Assembly: GCA_024644125.1 (NCBI GenBank)
Contig: JAHELQ010000057.1
Location: 2,543 to 16,569, forward strand
Direction: 5' to 3'
From: Candidatus Aminicenantota bacterium
GTDB lineage: Bacteria; Acidobacteriota; Aminicenantia; UBA2199
Length of the DNA stretch: 14,027 bases
In this document: positions 1 to 12,900 of the stretch, in pieces
Position numbering within the stretch: the first letter of the stretch is position 1
Layout: each line of letters starts with the position of its first letter
Program-made: the position numbers and the translations under genes
Notes under the pieces: model-generated
Told to the model about the DNA's origin: nothing
Seen by the model: the letters and a program-made list of their open reading frames with translations, nothing else
Databases searched by the model: none

Positions 1-900
1 GGCTCCCCGGAGCGAAAAACTTTTTTTGATCAGGTGCTGGCCGCATGTTTGCGCCCACTGAGCGGAAGATGTGTCGCCATCCGCGGGGGCCATTTTTGGG
101 AAAGGAATGTCGAGCGGGTTTATTTGCCGGAATCCTCTTCATCGGGAGTTCGGTTGCGGCGGCAAGGGCTTTATATCATAACCGGCGGTTTGGGGGGCAT
201 CGGCTTGACTTTGGCGGAATATCTGGCCCGAAGTGTAAAGGCGCGGTTGGTGCTGATCGATCCCGTTCCTTTTCCCCACCAATCGGAATGGAGGGATGCC
301 GGGGCGAATTTCAGGAAAAATAAAGTCGTCGCCTCAAAGGTGGAACTATTGCTGACCATCCGGGAACTCGGCGCGGAAATTTTCATTTCCAATGATAATA
401 TCGCCGATCCTGAAGCGATGAAACAATTGCTTGCCGAGGTCGATCAAAGGTTCGGGAAGGTTGATGGCCTGATTCATTCCGCCGGAGTCGGGGATGGGAC
501 ACTTCTCGAACAATTGGATACCGCTATCGTTCGACGTTGTATGGAACCGAAAGTGGAAGGCCTGCTGGTATTGGACCAATTGCTCGCCGGTCATAATCTG
601 GATTTTGTACTCCTGTGCTCATCCTTGAACGCGGTGTCGCCGGTAGCCGGGCAAGTGGGATATTGTGCGGGCAACGCATTTCTTGATTCCTTTGCCGAAG
701 CCCGGGATTTGCCTGGAGGCACCAGGGTTATGTCTGTGGCCTGGGATACCTGGCAAAATGTCGGGATGGCGGTGGAATATATGAGACGGATCGCTGAGAA
801 GACGGATGGGATCTTGCCTCCTGAAGGGGTTGAAATTTTCCGGAGGGCTCTAGCGAATCCCCGTCCTTATCTATTGATATCTATAAAAAATCTCAAAGAC
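1..900 (+). other. Ketoreductase (KR) domain, N-terminally cut
   Basis: This domain reduces the beta-keto group of the ACP-bound chain to a hydroxyl, using NADPH. The NADPH-binding TGGLGGIG is at residues 61-68, just after the typical 'GLYIITGG' strand. Catalytic Lys184, Ser208, Tyr221 (13 after the Ser, as in short-chain dehydrogenases) and Asn225 are present, so activity is predicted. The first ~55 residues are the tail of the structural half-KR; the rest of that half, and presumably KS and AT, lie upstream. The stereo-type is unclear: the B-type LDD position reads Gly-Asp-Gly after HSAGV, and the A-type Trp eight residues before Tyr221 is Ser213. Whether a dehydratase precedes the domain cannot be seen, so the final state (hydroxyl or alkene) is open. 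Confidence 0.93.
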
Positions 901-3900
901 GCTAAACTGTCCGCCGGGCCCGCCGCGCAATTGACCCGGAGCGCGCCCGTGGACGAAAAGACGGTCGGCATTGGTTCGGGGATGACGGGCCAGGATTTGC
1001 CCATGGAATTGCGGGACATCTTTTCCGCTACCCTGGGGATCCCTGACTATAGTCCCGATGATGATTTTTTTGAAAAAGGAGGCGATTCATTGAAGGCGAG
1101 CGTCCTGGTAGCAAAAATAAACCGGGCTCTGACGGTCAAGCTTCCTATAGCAGATCTCTTCAACCACCCCTCCCCAAATCTTTTAGCCGCGCGGCTACTT
1201 CCTGCTTCCAGACCTCTGCATGCGGGCGTTCCTCTAATAGAAAAAATGGATTATTATCCCACATCATCCCAACAAAAACGTTTGTTTGTATTGCAACAGG
1301 TGGATTTCGCTTCAACCGCGTTTAATGTTCACACCATCCGCCGGTTGAAAGGGATGATAAATCTCCCACGGTTTCAGGGGATCTTCGACCGGTTGGTCGA
1401 ACGGCACGACAGCCTCCGTACCTCGTTTTGTGTCATCGACGGCGAACCTGTGCAACGGGTACATTCAGTAGCTCAAATGACGGTTTCTGTGATAGACGCA
1501 ACAGAACTGGCAAATCCAGGAGATGTCGAAGGTATCATCGCAGGTATGGTTCGCTCCTTCGATCTGACAGTACCGCCCCTGTGGCGCGTTGTATTGATTA
1601 AAGAAAACGACGATTCGGCTATTTTAGTGGCGGAATTGCACCATATTATCGTTGACGGCCTGTCGGTGGATATTTTAATGGCGGAATTCGCCGCTCTCTA
1701 TTCAGGTGAAAGTCTGCAACCTCCGGTTGTCCAGTACAAAGAGTTTGCCCTCTGGCAGCTCCGGCCGGCAAATGCGGAGATACGGAAGCGGCAGGAACTA
1801 TTCTGGCTGGAGCGGTTGAAGGAGCCGATTCCTATGCTGAACCTTCCGTTGGATTTTACCCGGCCACCGATTCAGGATGTTTCAGGGGCATCTGTGACCC
1901 ATCGGTTGGACAGCCGTTTGTCCAAAGAACTGGAGGTCCTGGCGAAACGCAATAATGTGACCCTCTTTACTTTTTTGTTGGCGGTTTATTATATTTTTTT
2001 GCAGAAGGTCTGCCGTCAGCGAGATATTATCGTCGGAACTCCCGTGGGAGGAAGGATTCATGATGATTTTCAGCGGGTTGTGGGGATGTTTGTCAATATG
2101 CTGGCCCTGCGAACCGAGGTGGAGGGCGGAGTGCGTTTCAGGGATTTTGTCGGCCGTCTTCAACAGGATGTTCTGGTCGCTTTTGATCATCAGGATTACC
2201 CGTTCGAGGAACTGGTGGAGAAGTCGGCGATGGTCAGGAATCTGAGCCATCATCCGTTTTTCGATACGGCGTTCGTTTTCCAGGGATGGAATCAACCTGA
2301 TTTAGACGCCAATGGCTTTGGGGGTGGGGCTTTTGGTATCGAGTATATTGATTGGCGTCTCAGGCCTTCATTGTACGATTTGACGCTCGAAGCGACCCCT
2401 GCGGACGGTGGTCTGAAATTGGCATTTGTATATGCGACCCGGTTGTTCAGGCAAGAGACCATCGACAGATTTATGGCCTATTATGAACAGACTCTGGCCA
2501 ATATCGCCGCGTCGCCGGATTGTTTTCTCCATGAGATCGAGATTGTGCCGGATTGCGAGAAGGAGGCGATTTTAAAACGGTTGTTTGCTCCGGTAGCCGA
2601 TTTCCCGCGGGATCAGTCGCTTCACCGGTTGTTCTCCCTTCAAGCGCAGAAAAAAGGCGGTTCAGTGGCTTTGTGCGGCCCCTCGGCTTTTGATCGCGCT
2701 GGTGAATTTGGGCAAGTGGCCTACGAAACTCTAGAGCGGCATTCAGATATACTGGCGGCCAGACTCAGGAAAGTAGGCGTCCGCTCCGGATTTCCAATCG
2801 CTCTGTTGCTGAACCGTTCGCTGGAAATGATAACCGCTATCCTGGCCATTTTAAAGGCCGGCGCGTCATATCTTCCGATAGACCCGGACTATCCCGCAGA
2901 GAGAATTCTCTATATGCTGGCTGATAGCGCTGTTGACATCGTAATCTGTGATAAGGGGGTGGAATTGGCCAATTTGCCTTGCCATGCGCTGGTGTTAGAT
3001 GAGTCGGGGATTATCGGAGATAGTGAAGGCGCTCCGGCGCTCGAACCGGATGCCGTTGTTTCATCAGACTCGCCCGCCTATATTATCTACACATCCGGCA
3101 CCACCGGTCGTCCCAAAGGTGTGTCGATCCTGCATCGCAATGTCGTAGGCTTGATGTGCCACAACGATAGCCGGTTTACGTTTTCCCATATGGACATATG
3201 GACGATGTTTCATTCTTACTGCTTTGATTTTTCCGTGTGGGAGATGTATGGAGCCTTGTTGTTCGGCGGTAGGTTGTTGGTGGTTCCGCGCGATGTGGCC
3301 CGTGACACAATGCAATTTCTAGAACTTCTGCAAACGCAGGCGGTAACTGTTCTCAACCAGACTCCCATGGCGTTCTACCGTCTCAGCGACACTCTGAACG
3401 TGAATAAAGTTCAGCGAATGGCCGTTCGTTATGTGATTTTCGGCGGAGAAGCCTTAAATCCTTCTAAATTGAAAGAATGGAAGGAAAGCTTTCCCGAGAC
3501 ATCGTTCATCAATATGTTCGGCATCACCGAGACAACGGTTCATGTGACCTACAAAAAAATCGGAGACCGGGAAATCCAATCCGGTTGCAGCAATATTGGG
3601 GCGCCCCTGCCTACGATGAGGTCTTTGATTGTGGACGCGGACGGTAAAATCCTACCCGCTGGAATCGTCGGCGAGATGCTGGTGGCCGGCGCCGGAGTAG
3701 GAGCCGGATACCTGAACCGCCCGGAATTGACCCATGAAAAATTTGTGGAACACCCTGATTGCCCTGGAGAGCGTTTGTATCGGTCCGGCGATTTGGCGCG
3801 GATTCTTCTCAACGGCGACATGGAGTACCTGGGCCGCATTGATTTTCAGGTGAAAATCCGCGGTCATCGAATCGAGTTGGGAGAAATCCAACAACGATTG

Positions 3901-6900
3901 CTGCAAATTCCCGGTATAAACAATGCTCTCGTTATGCCGCGGCAGGACTCGGACGGAGACACTCATCTTTGCGCATATGTGGTTTTTTCCGATGGTGGCA
4001 TAGAAGAATCGGATGCCCTTTGGTTGAAGCGGGAGCTTACCGGTATCCTGCCTGGTTATATGATCCCCGCCTGGTTTGTACCTCTGAAAAGATTCCCTAC
4101 AACTTCCACCGGGAAAGTGGATTACCGCCGGTTGCCCGATCCCAGCCTGCCAAAGGAAGCGCAGAGTCTTACACCGCCTGGAAATGATATTGAGTCGCGA
4201 CTGGCGATAATCTGGCGGGATGTGCTAAGAGTGGCGCCGGAGCGGCTGGGAATCGATTGCAATTTTTTTGAATTGGGCGGGCATTCCCTCAAAGCTACCG
4301 CTCTCTCGCTGAAAATTCAGCAGGAGTTTGGCGTGGCCATCTCCCTTGCGGAAATATTCAATTCGCCCACTATCCGGCAGTTAGCTGCATTGTTGACTGT
4401 GAGCGACGAGGTGTCGTTGGAATTTTCGTTGAATATAGCGGAGGAGCGCGAGTATTACCCATTGTCGCCGGCGCAGCAACGACTTTTTGTTTTGCAGCAG
4501 ATGGAAATCGACAGCATTGTCTATCATATTACATTGCCGTTGCTGTTCGACACGGCCCTTGACATTCAGAAACTTCAAGAGGTGTTCGCTCAATTGATCT
4601 TGCGGCACGAAAGCTTTCGGACATCGTTTTTTATCCTCGATCGGGTGCCGGTTCAACGGATACATGCGGATGTTCCTTTTCAAATAGAGCATTTCGATAC
4701 CGCTGGGAAGGCTATCGACCTGGATGGTGTTCTGCGCAGTTTCGTCCGGCCCTTCGATTTCACGTGCCCTCCCTTGTTGCGGGTGGGGGGCGCTAACCTG
4801 GCTGATGGGCGCTTTTTTCTTTGTGTCGATCTCCATCATATTATCGGCGACGCGGTCTCGCTTCAGGTTTTGGTGCGGGAATTTTCCCGGTTGTATGAAG
4901 GAGGGGACCTCCCGCCGCTAGAATGGCGATACCGTGATTACGCCTGTTGGATGCATCAGGAATCGATGCTCCTCGTATTGCGCGGGCAAGAGGAGTTCTG
5001 GCTCCGGCATCTGGATGGGGAACTGCCGGTGTTGGATTTGCCCATCGAAGGTACTCGTCCGTCGGTACAGAGTTTCGAGGGTAGCCATCACTCCTTTTTC
5101 ATAGACCGGGAGACGGCGGGTTTGTACAAAAATCTGGCAAACGGTAAGTCGGTAACCTTTTTTGTGATGGGGCTGGCTGTTTTCTTCATATTTCTTTCCA
5201 AACTGAGCGGTCAGGAAGATATTGTAGTCGGGACACCGGTTACCGGGCGGAAGCGCGGTGGGCTCGAATCTATTGTCGGTATGTTTGTGAATACTCTGGC
5301 GCTCAGGAGAAAACTATCTTATGATCAATCCTTTCGAGACTTTCTCGAAGCTGTCGGAGACGTTGTCCTGGGGGCTCTGGAACATCAAGAACTCCCGTTT
5401 GAATGGTTGGTGGAACAGCTCGATAATGTTAGAGATACCGGACGAAATCCTCTGTTTGATGTGATGTTCTCCTGGGGGAATCCCGATTCGATCGTAGGGG
5501 GCTCCGGTGACCGCCTTTTAAATACGATGACGTGGCACCGTCTTGAAACCAATACATCGAAGTTCGACCTCTCGTTGGAAATGGCGGAGAAGGACGACCG
5601 GATCATCTGCGATCTGGAATATTGCTCCCGTTTATTCAAGTCTGCCACCATCGAGCGGTTTGCGGCCTATTTCAAACATGTGCTTTCCTGTATTTTAGAA
5701 AATCCAGATATTCAAATAAAAGATTGCCAGCTCATGTCGCCGGATGAGAAACGCCGTGTGATTGAGGAATTCAATCGCACGGCATCCGATATAAACATTG
5801 AAATGACCATCCCGGAATTGTGGCGACTGTCCGTTGACGTTTCCGCCGACCGGGTGGCCCTGGTGGCCGGGCGCCATTCCGTCACTTACCGTGAACTCGA
5901 TTCCCGCGCCGCTGTTTTCGCACGAAAATTTTTCGCTTCCGGCGTAGGTCCCAACCGTCTGTTCGCCGTCGCCCTGGACCGGTCTTTGGAAGCTGTCATT
6001 GCGATTTTTGGGATCTTGAAGTCCGGCGGCGCCTATTTGCCGATGGATACCGGATCGCCGTTCAGTAGAATCCAATACATGATGAATGACAGTAATGCCT
6101 GTGGTCTCATAACCTCGCGTAATCTTTTTGATAAATGGCAGGAACGAGAATTTATCTGGCCGGTGACTATAGTAGAAACCATCGATCCATCGGATAGAGA
6201 CGTAATCCCTCATACGTTTTCCTGCGCGCCTCAGAATTGGGCTTATTGCATCTACACTTCCGGCACCACCGGTAAACCCAAGGGTGTCATTGTTCCGCAC
6301 CGGGCGGTGGTGAATCGTATGTTTTATGTCCAACGCCAATATGGGCTGGGACCGGATGATGTCATTCTACAAAAGACCCCGCTGTTTTTTGATGTATCTG
6401 TCTGCGAATTGTTCCGGTGGATTCCTGGGCGGGGACGGGTGTGCTTGCTGGAACATGGGGGAGAAAAGGATCCTGTGGTCATGGCCGCGGCGGTTCGGGA
6501 TTACCGGGTTACCGTTATTGATTTTGTACCTTCCATGCTGACATTGTTCCTTGGTTATTTGACAAGCGCGGGAACACATGAGTACGCGAAATCCCTGCGC
6601 TGGGTGTTTGTCGGGGTGGAAGTGGTGGACCGGCTGCTGGTGAAAACGTTCAACGATATATTGTTCCGGCGGTTCGATACTCGCCTGATCAACGCTTACG
6701 GCCCCACCGAAGCCACGGTAGATGTCGCCGCGATCGATTGTTCCAATTGTGTAGGCGAAAAATCTATTCCCATCGGTAAGCCCATTCAGAACACAAAAAT
6801 TTATATATTGGACCGGTATCAAAAACCCCAGCCGATTGGAGTGAAGGGTGAAATCACGATTTCCGGCGTCAGCGTTTCCTGTGGTTATCTTAATAATCAA

Positions 6901-9900
6901 GGGCAGACCAGCGAATCATTCATCGATAATCCTTTTTGCCCGGGGGAGGTTATGTACCGGACCGGTGATATCGGCCGATTTTTGCCGGATGGGGTGATAG
7001 AGTTTTTTGGGCGCAAAGACCGTCAGGTGAAAATCCGTGGACATCGGGTCGAAACCGCCGAGGTCGAAGCTACAATCGTTTCCTACCCCGGAGTGAGTAA
7101 AGCATTGGTGGTGCCGATTGAAGATAATGGGGGCCAGAAATGTTTGTGTGCGTATGTAGTGCCTGAAACGTCTGCTCAACCTGTGGATATCAACCAGTTA
7201 CGGCATTCTCTCGCAGATGAGATGCCGGCATATATGATCCCTTCGTTTTTTGTCACGATTCCAACGGTTCCCCTCACTCCCAACGAAAAAGTGGATTATG
7301 CTGCGTTGCCGGCACCCAAACAGACTGAATTCCAGGTCATTCCCCCCAAAGGATCACTGGAACGAAAGAAGGTCCAGATATGGGGGGACGTGTTGGGGAT
7401 CGCTCCCGAGCGGATTGGGGCCACCGCCAGTTTCTTTGATTTGGGCGGGCATTCGTTAAGCGCGGCTATATTGTCGTCTCAAATCAAGAAGCACTTCAAG
7501 GCTGATGTTCTGATTCTTGATATTTTCCGGTTCCCGACGGTCCGGCAATTATGCGGCCAATTGCAAGATGCGGATGTTTTTGATCATAAACCTCTAGAGG
7601 TGGTGGAGAAAAAAGAATATTACCCCCTTTCGTCATCGCAGGAGCGTTTCTACGTCCTTCAGGCCATGATGCCGGATAGTATCGTCTATAATATGCCGGC
7701 ATTGGTGCCATTGGCAGAGCTGGAGGTTGATCCCGGACGCCTGTCCATGATTTTTTCCCAACTGATCGCCCGTCATGAGAGCTTCAGGACATCGTTTTTT
7801 ATGGCGGGTGGGAGCCCGGTACAGCGGATTTTTGATACCGTCGATTTTTATCTGCAAGAATTGGAGCCGGATCTCGCTATTTTTGTCCGTCCATTCGATT
7901 TGTCCAAACCGCCGCTTTTTAGAGCGGGTATCGCTCCGCGGGGCGATGGATATGTCCTGGCGTTGGATATGCATCACATCATTTCAGACGGATTTTCAAC
8001 GGAGATATTTGTTCGTGAGTGTTTGGCTTTATTGCAGGAGGAAAAACTCCCTCCTCTCGACTATCGTTATGTGGATTTCGCTGTGTGGTGGCATGAAGAT
8101 GTAAATCAGAGCAGGATCCAGGAGCAAAAAATCTTTTGGCTGGAACAATTCTCTTCCGCCTGTCCACCGCTTTTACTGCCTATTGACCGTCCCCGTCCTC
8201 CAATTCAGAGCTTCGAAGGTGAGAGTGTATCCTTCAAGATTGACGCTCAAACTACAGCGGCTCTGGAACATCTGGCGTCTTGCGGCGGCGCAACATTGTA
8301 TATGGTCTTTTTGGCGATTTTTTATGTTTTTCTATCCAGGATCGCCGACCAGGAGGATATTGTTATCGGAACTCCTGCGGCCGGCCGGGATAGACCTGAG
8401 GCGCAGAATATCATCGGCAATTTTGTCAACACATTACCTCTGCGGTTTCATGTGAATAGGGAGCAGACGTTTCTGAGATTTTTCGAAAATATTCGTGAGT
8501 TTACCTTGCAAGCTCTCGAGAATCAATCGTATCCTTTCGAGGATTTAGTTGAAACGCTAGGCGTGCCACGCGATGCCGGTCGCAATCCACTGTTCGATGT
8601 GATGTTCGCATTTCAATCCATTGCCGGGGACGCGGCGACTTTGAAATTACCGCGCCAAACTGGAACCCATACAGATCTGTTCAAGGTTGCGAAACTGGAT
8701 TTGACTCTTCATGCCGAACAGACCAACGGCGGTGTCAATTGTAGTTTCGAATATTTTTCCAGTTTGTTCAACCGGCAGTCTATTGTGTATTTCAGTCTCT
8801 ATTTCCAGGAAATCACACGAACCGTCGCTTCCGATCCTGACGCACGCTTGCGGGATATCAGCCTGATGCCAGCGGAACAGAAGAATGAGATAATTTACAC
8901 GTTTAACTACAATGACGTATCCTTTCCCTCTTTCTCATCCATTATCCAGGTTTTCGAAAACCGCCTGGAGAGATATTCGACCTCGACTGCTCTGGTGGAT
9001 GGCGATAAGCACCTGAGCTATCTTTTCTTCGACCGGCTTTGCAGGAAAATGGCCTGGAATATTCGAGAAAAGGGGATCGGTGTCGGGGAGATTGTGATCT
9101 TTTCAATGGAGCGGTCCGCCCAAATGGTGGCGGCTCTCTTTGGAGTATTGTCCGTCGGGGCCGTGTATTTACCGGTTGATCCATCGTTATCCCGGGAGAG
9201 GCAATCGTTTGTATTCAATGATAGCGGCGCGGCCATCGCCATGACAGATGACGATGTGCGGGATCTGCCGCAATTTGCCGAATGGCGGCGAGACTCGGAG
9301 TCCGATGTCCCCGGCCCGTCCCATCTCGCTTATGTGATTTACACTTCCGGAAGTACTGGTAGGCCTAAGGGAGTGGTGGTGAATCACGGCTCCCTGCTAA
9401 ATCTCTGTTTCGCCCTGGACCACTCCTATCCGCTTGTGGCCGGTGATTCACATCTGTTAAAAGCGCCCCTCATTTTTGATGCGTCCATTATGGAACTCTT
9501 CGGATGGTTTTTTTGCGGAGGAAAGTTGACCATTCTTCCCCAGGGGTGGGAAAGGGATCCTGCGGCAATTCTTCGTTCATTGTTCCAGTACCGGATTACC
9601 CATCTCAATTTTGTACCCTCCATGTTTCAGGTGTTTATCGAAGCGATAAATAAAAGAAATGCGCGGTTATTGAAAAGTTTGTCTTATTTGTTTTTAGGGG
9701 GGGAAGCTTTGACTCCGCAACCTCTAGAAGCTCTGCGTAAATGGGCGCCCCATGTCGTGCCCATCAATCTTTATGGCCCCACCGAGGCGACGGTCACTTC
9801 CAGCGGTTACTCTCTCAATGAATGGCGACAGGGGGAACCGATCCCTATCGGAAAGCCGCATGCCAACATCAAATTGTACATTCTGGACCGGTACTCCGGC

Positions 9901-12900
9901 ATTCAACCCATCGGTATTCCAGGTGAGTTGTGCATCGGCGGCGCCGGTCTCGCGCCGGGGTATCTCAACCGGCCGGAATTGACCGACCGGTTATTCGTGG
10001 AAGTGAGTATCGATAATCATGAGAAGCGTATGCTCTATCGGAGCGGAGATCTGGCCCGTTGGCGGGGGGATGGCAATATTGAATTTTTGGGCCGGATTGA
10101 CCAGCAAGTGAAAATCCGCGGTTACCGGGTGGAACCTGGAGAAATTGAAACCCTGCTGCTCCGGTGCGCCGGTATCAAGCAGGCGGCGGTCATCCCCCGC
10201 AGAAGGAACGGCTCATCGAGCGGCGCAACCGCAGCGGATTCCGGGGGCGACTATTTGTGCGCCTATTTGGTGCCGGACAAAAAGATCGATGTTCCGGAGA
10301 TTGAACGACACCTGGCACGTTTTCTACCGCCGTATATGGTGCCCTCTTACTTTATTCCCATCGCCGAGATTCCCCTGACCCCCGGAGGCAAATTGGATCG
10401 CAGCGCTCTTCCGGCTCCGCATATGATACATGACAGGAGTGAGGGCTCAGGAGGCATCGCTCCATCCCTGCGGGGATTGGAAAAAATTGTCGCTTCAGTT
10501 TGGAGCGAGGTGTTGGGCATCGCAGACGTTGGCGTTCATGAAAACTTTTTTGAAGCCGGCGGTAACTCTCTGGATTTGATACGCGTCGGTAACCGTCTCA
10601 CAGAGGAACTGGAACAAGCTGTCGATGCCGTCAAAATGTTCCAATATCCCACCATTCATTCTTTTTGCCGTTACCTGGAAGGAGGGGTAGAGGGACAGGC
10701 AAAAAACCTTCCCGATACTGTTTTTGAAGTTGAATCTCATGAACAATCCGATGTGGCGGTTATCGGGATGGCCGGGCGTTTCCCCGGCGCTGAAAATGTC
10801 GAGCGTTTTTGGGAAAATATCCGGGATGGTGTAGAGTCGATTACATTTTATTCGCCGGAAGAACTCCTGGCCGCCGGAGTTTCTCGCCGTTTATTGGATA
10901 ATCCCGCATATATTCGATGTGGCGGAGGTGTCCTCGATGGCAAGGAGTTATTTGATGCGGCTTTTTTCAATTATACACCCAATGAAGCGGAGGCGATGGA
11001 TCCCCAGATACGACTGTTTCATGAGACTGTCTGGGAAGCGCTTGAACACGCGGGATATGAACCGGATGACTGTAAAATACCTGTGGGATTGTATGCCGGT
11101 TCGTCTTCCAGTTTCAATTGGGAGGCAATGGTCCTTCTTTCAGGGAAACAAGAAAAAATGGGGCAATTCGCCATTTCTCAATTGGCCTGCCGTGATATGC
11201 TGGCTACCCGTATCTCTTACAAGCTCAATTTTAATGGCCCGAGTTTTTTGGTTCAAACCGCCTGTTCCACCTCTCTGGTGGCTGTGGATTTAGCCTGCCG
11301 CGGCCTGATGGCCAATCAATGTAAGATGGCTGTAGCTGGAGGAGTTAGTGTGTTTTCCACCGGCGCCGCTGGTTATCTTTTTGAAGAAGGAATGATATAT
11401 TCGCCGGACGGCCACTGTCGCGCTTTTGATGCCGGCGCAAGCGGGACTGTGCCCGGTGAAGGCGCTGCCGCGGTGGTCTTGAAACTGTTGTCCGCGGCAT
11501 TATATGATCGTGATTTTATTCATGCCGTAATCAAAGGCTCCGCGGTGAATAATGACGGTAACAGGAAAGTCGGTTATTCCGCCCCGAGTATTGAAGGGCA
11601 AGTAGAGGCCATAAGAAGGGCTCTTGCGGCGGCGAGGATTGAACCTTCGACTGTTGGTTATCTGGAAACCCATGGGACCGGGACGACGCTAGGGGATCCG
11701 GTGGAATTCGCCGCCTTGATGCAAGCGTTTGCCACCGCAAAAAAATATCGATGCGCTCTTGGTTCAGTGAAAACAAATGTAGGGCATATGGATGCTGCCG
11801 CCGGCGTAGCTGGATTGATTAAAGCCATCCAGGTGTTGAAACATCGCCAAATTCCGCCGCTGCTTCATTTTAAAACTCCAAATCCAAAAATTCCCTTTGA
11901 CCAAAGCCCTTTTTATGTGAACAAAAGCATGCAAGCATGGACGGAAACCGACCATCCCCGCCGGGCTGGAGTCAGTTCTTTTGGAATCGGCGGTACCAAC
12001 GCGCATGTAGTATTGGAAGAGTGGTTGCCGGATGACGCATATACCGAGAATACGATTGGATCTTTGCCCTACTGGTTGTTTGTCTTGTCAGCGCAGAGCA
12101 GTCGCGCCCTAACTGAGGCTGCGGGGCGTTTGGGAAGTTACCTTACGGAAAATTGCGGTTTGGATCTTGAAGATGTAGCGTATACATTGGCAGTGGGGCG
12201 GAAGGAATTCCGCTACCGTTCGTTTGTGATTGGAGAAAACAGGGAACAAATGATCGAGGCTCTTTCGAAAGACAGGGTTTACTCGTTCGACGCGACGCCG
12301 TACGTTGTATTTATGTTCTCAGGGCAGGGCTCTCAGTATATCGATATGGGCCGGCAGCTCTACGACTGTTTGCCTTTGTTCCGTTCGCACATGGACAAAT
12401 GTTTCAAAATTATCAGGGCAATCACCGGTATCGACTCCCGCTCGATTCTTTATCCAAATTCAGGCGAGCCAAATAATCCCAACGCTCTGGAATCCTTCGC
12501 CATTACGTCACCTGCGAAATTGGCATTCGAATATTCGTTGTCCATGTTGTTAATCGCTTGGGGTGTAAAGCCTACCGCCATGATTGGGCATAGTTTTGGC
12601 GAGTATGCGGCGGCTTGTGTTTCAGGAGTGTTTTCGATCGAGATAGCCTTGCGGCTTGCGTACATTCGGGGAAAATTGATGGATTCACTGCCGCCGGGGG
12701 TCATGCTTGCCGTTCCGCTCAGTGAGGAAGAATTGAAGCCCTATCTCTCATCCGAAATTTCCCTGGCAGCCGTAAACAGCTCCCGTTCATGCACTGTATC
12801 TGGGGCGGAAGAAGAAATTTTGGCGCTCCAAAAACGGATGGAGTCGCAAGAGATCGAATGTGTCCGCCTCCGAGTCCCTAAGGCCTGTCATTCCCATATG

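Noticed and set aside
4381..4839. Minus-strand ORF of 152 codons
   Set aside because: Antisense to the PCP1/C2 coding region and without a family signature.
4801..4860. C2 as an inactive condensation domain
   Set aside because: The catalytic His1613 and Asp1617 remain and all other C motifs are present; only one motif residue differs.
5695..6339. Minus-strand ORF of 214 codons
   Set aside because: It lies wholly antisense to the C2/A2 region of the megasynthase, has no recognisable domain, and mirrors the codon structure of the plus-strand frame.
6367..6900. Minus-strand ORF of 177 codons
   Set aside because: Antisense to the well-conserved A2 core motifs on the plus strand; no domain or ribosome binding site of its own.
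3082..9372. Repeated nucleotide blocks among modules (for example the TSGTTG motif near 3091 and 6253, and GTGAAAATCCG near 3850, 7027 and 10111)
   Set aside because: Short matches fall on strongly conserved protein motifs of homologous domains, so they need no DNA-level repeat or mobile element to explain them.
10677..10700. Ribosome-binding-like GGAAGGAGGGG before the KS, suggesting a separate PKS gene
   Set aside because: There is no in-frame stop before it and no suitably spaced ATG after it. The bases encode Glu-Gly-Gly-Val-Glu-Gly in the PCP3-KS linker.
10919..11293. Plus-strand ORF of 124 codons in another frame
   Set aside because: Overlaps the KS, whose active-site motif is read in frame 1; a frame shadow.
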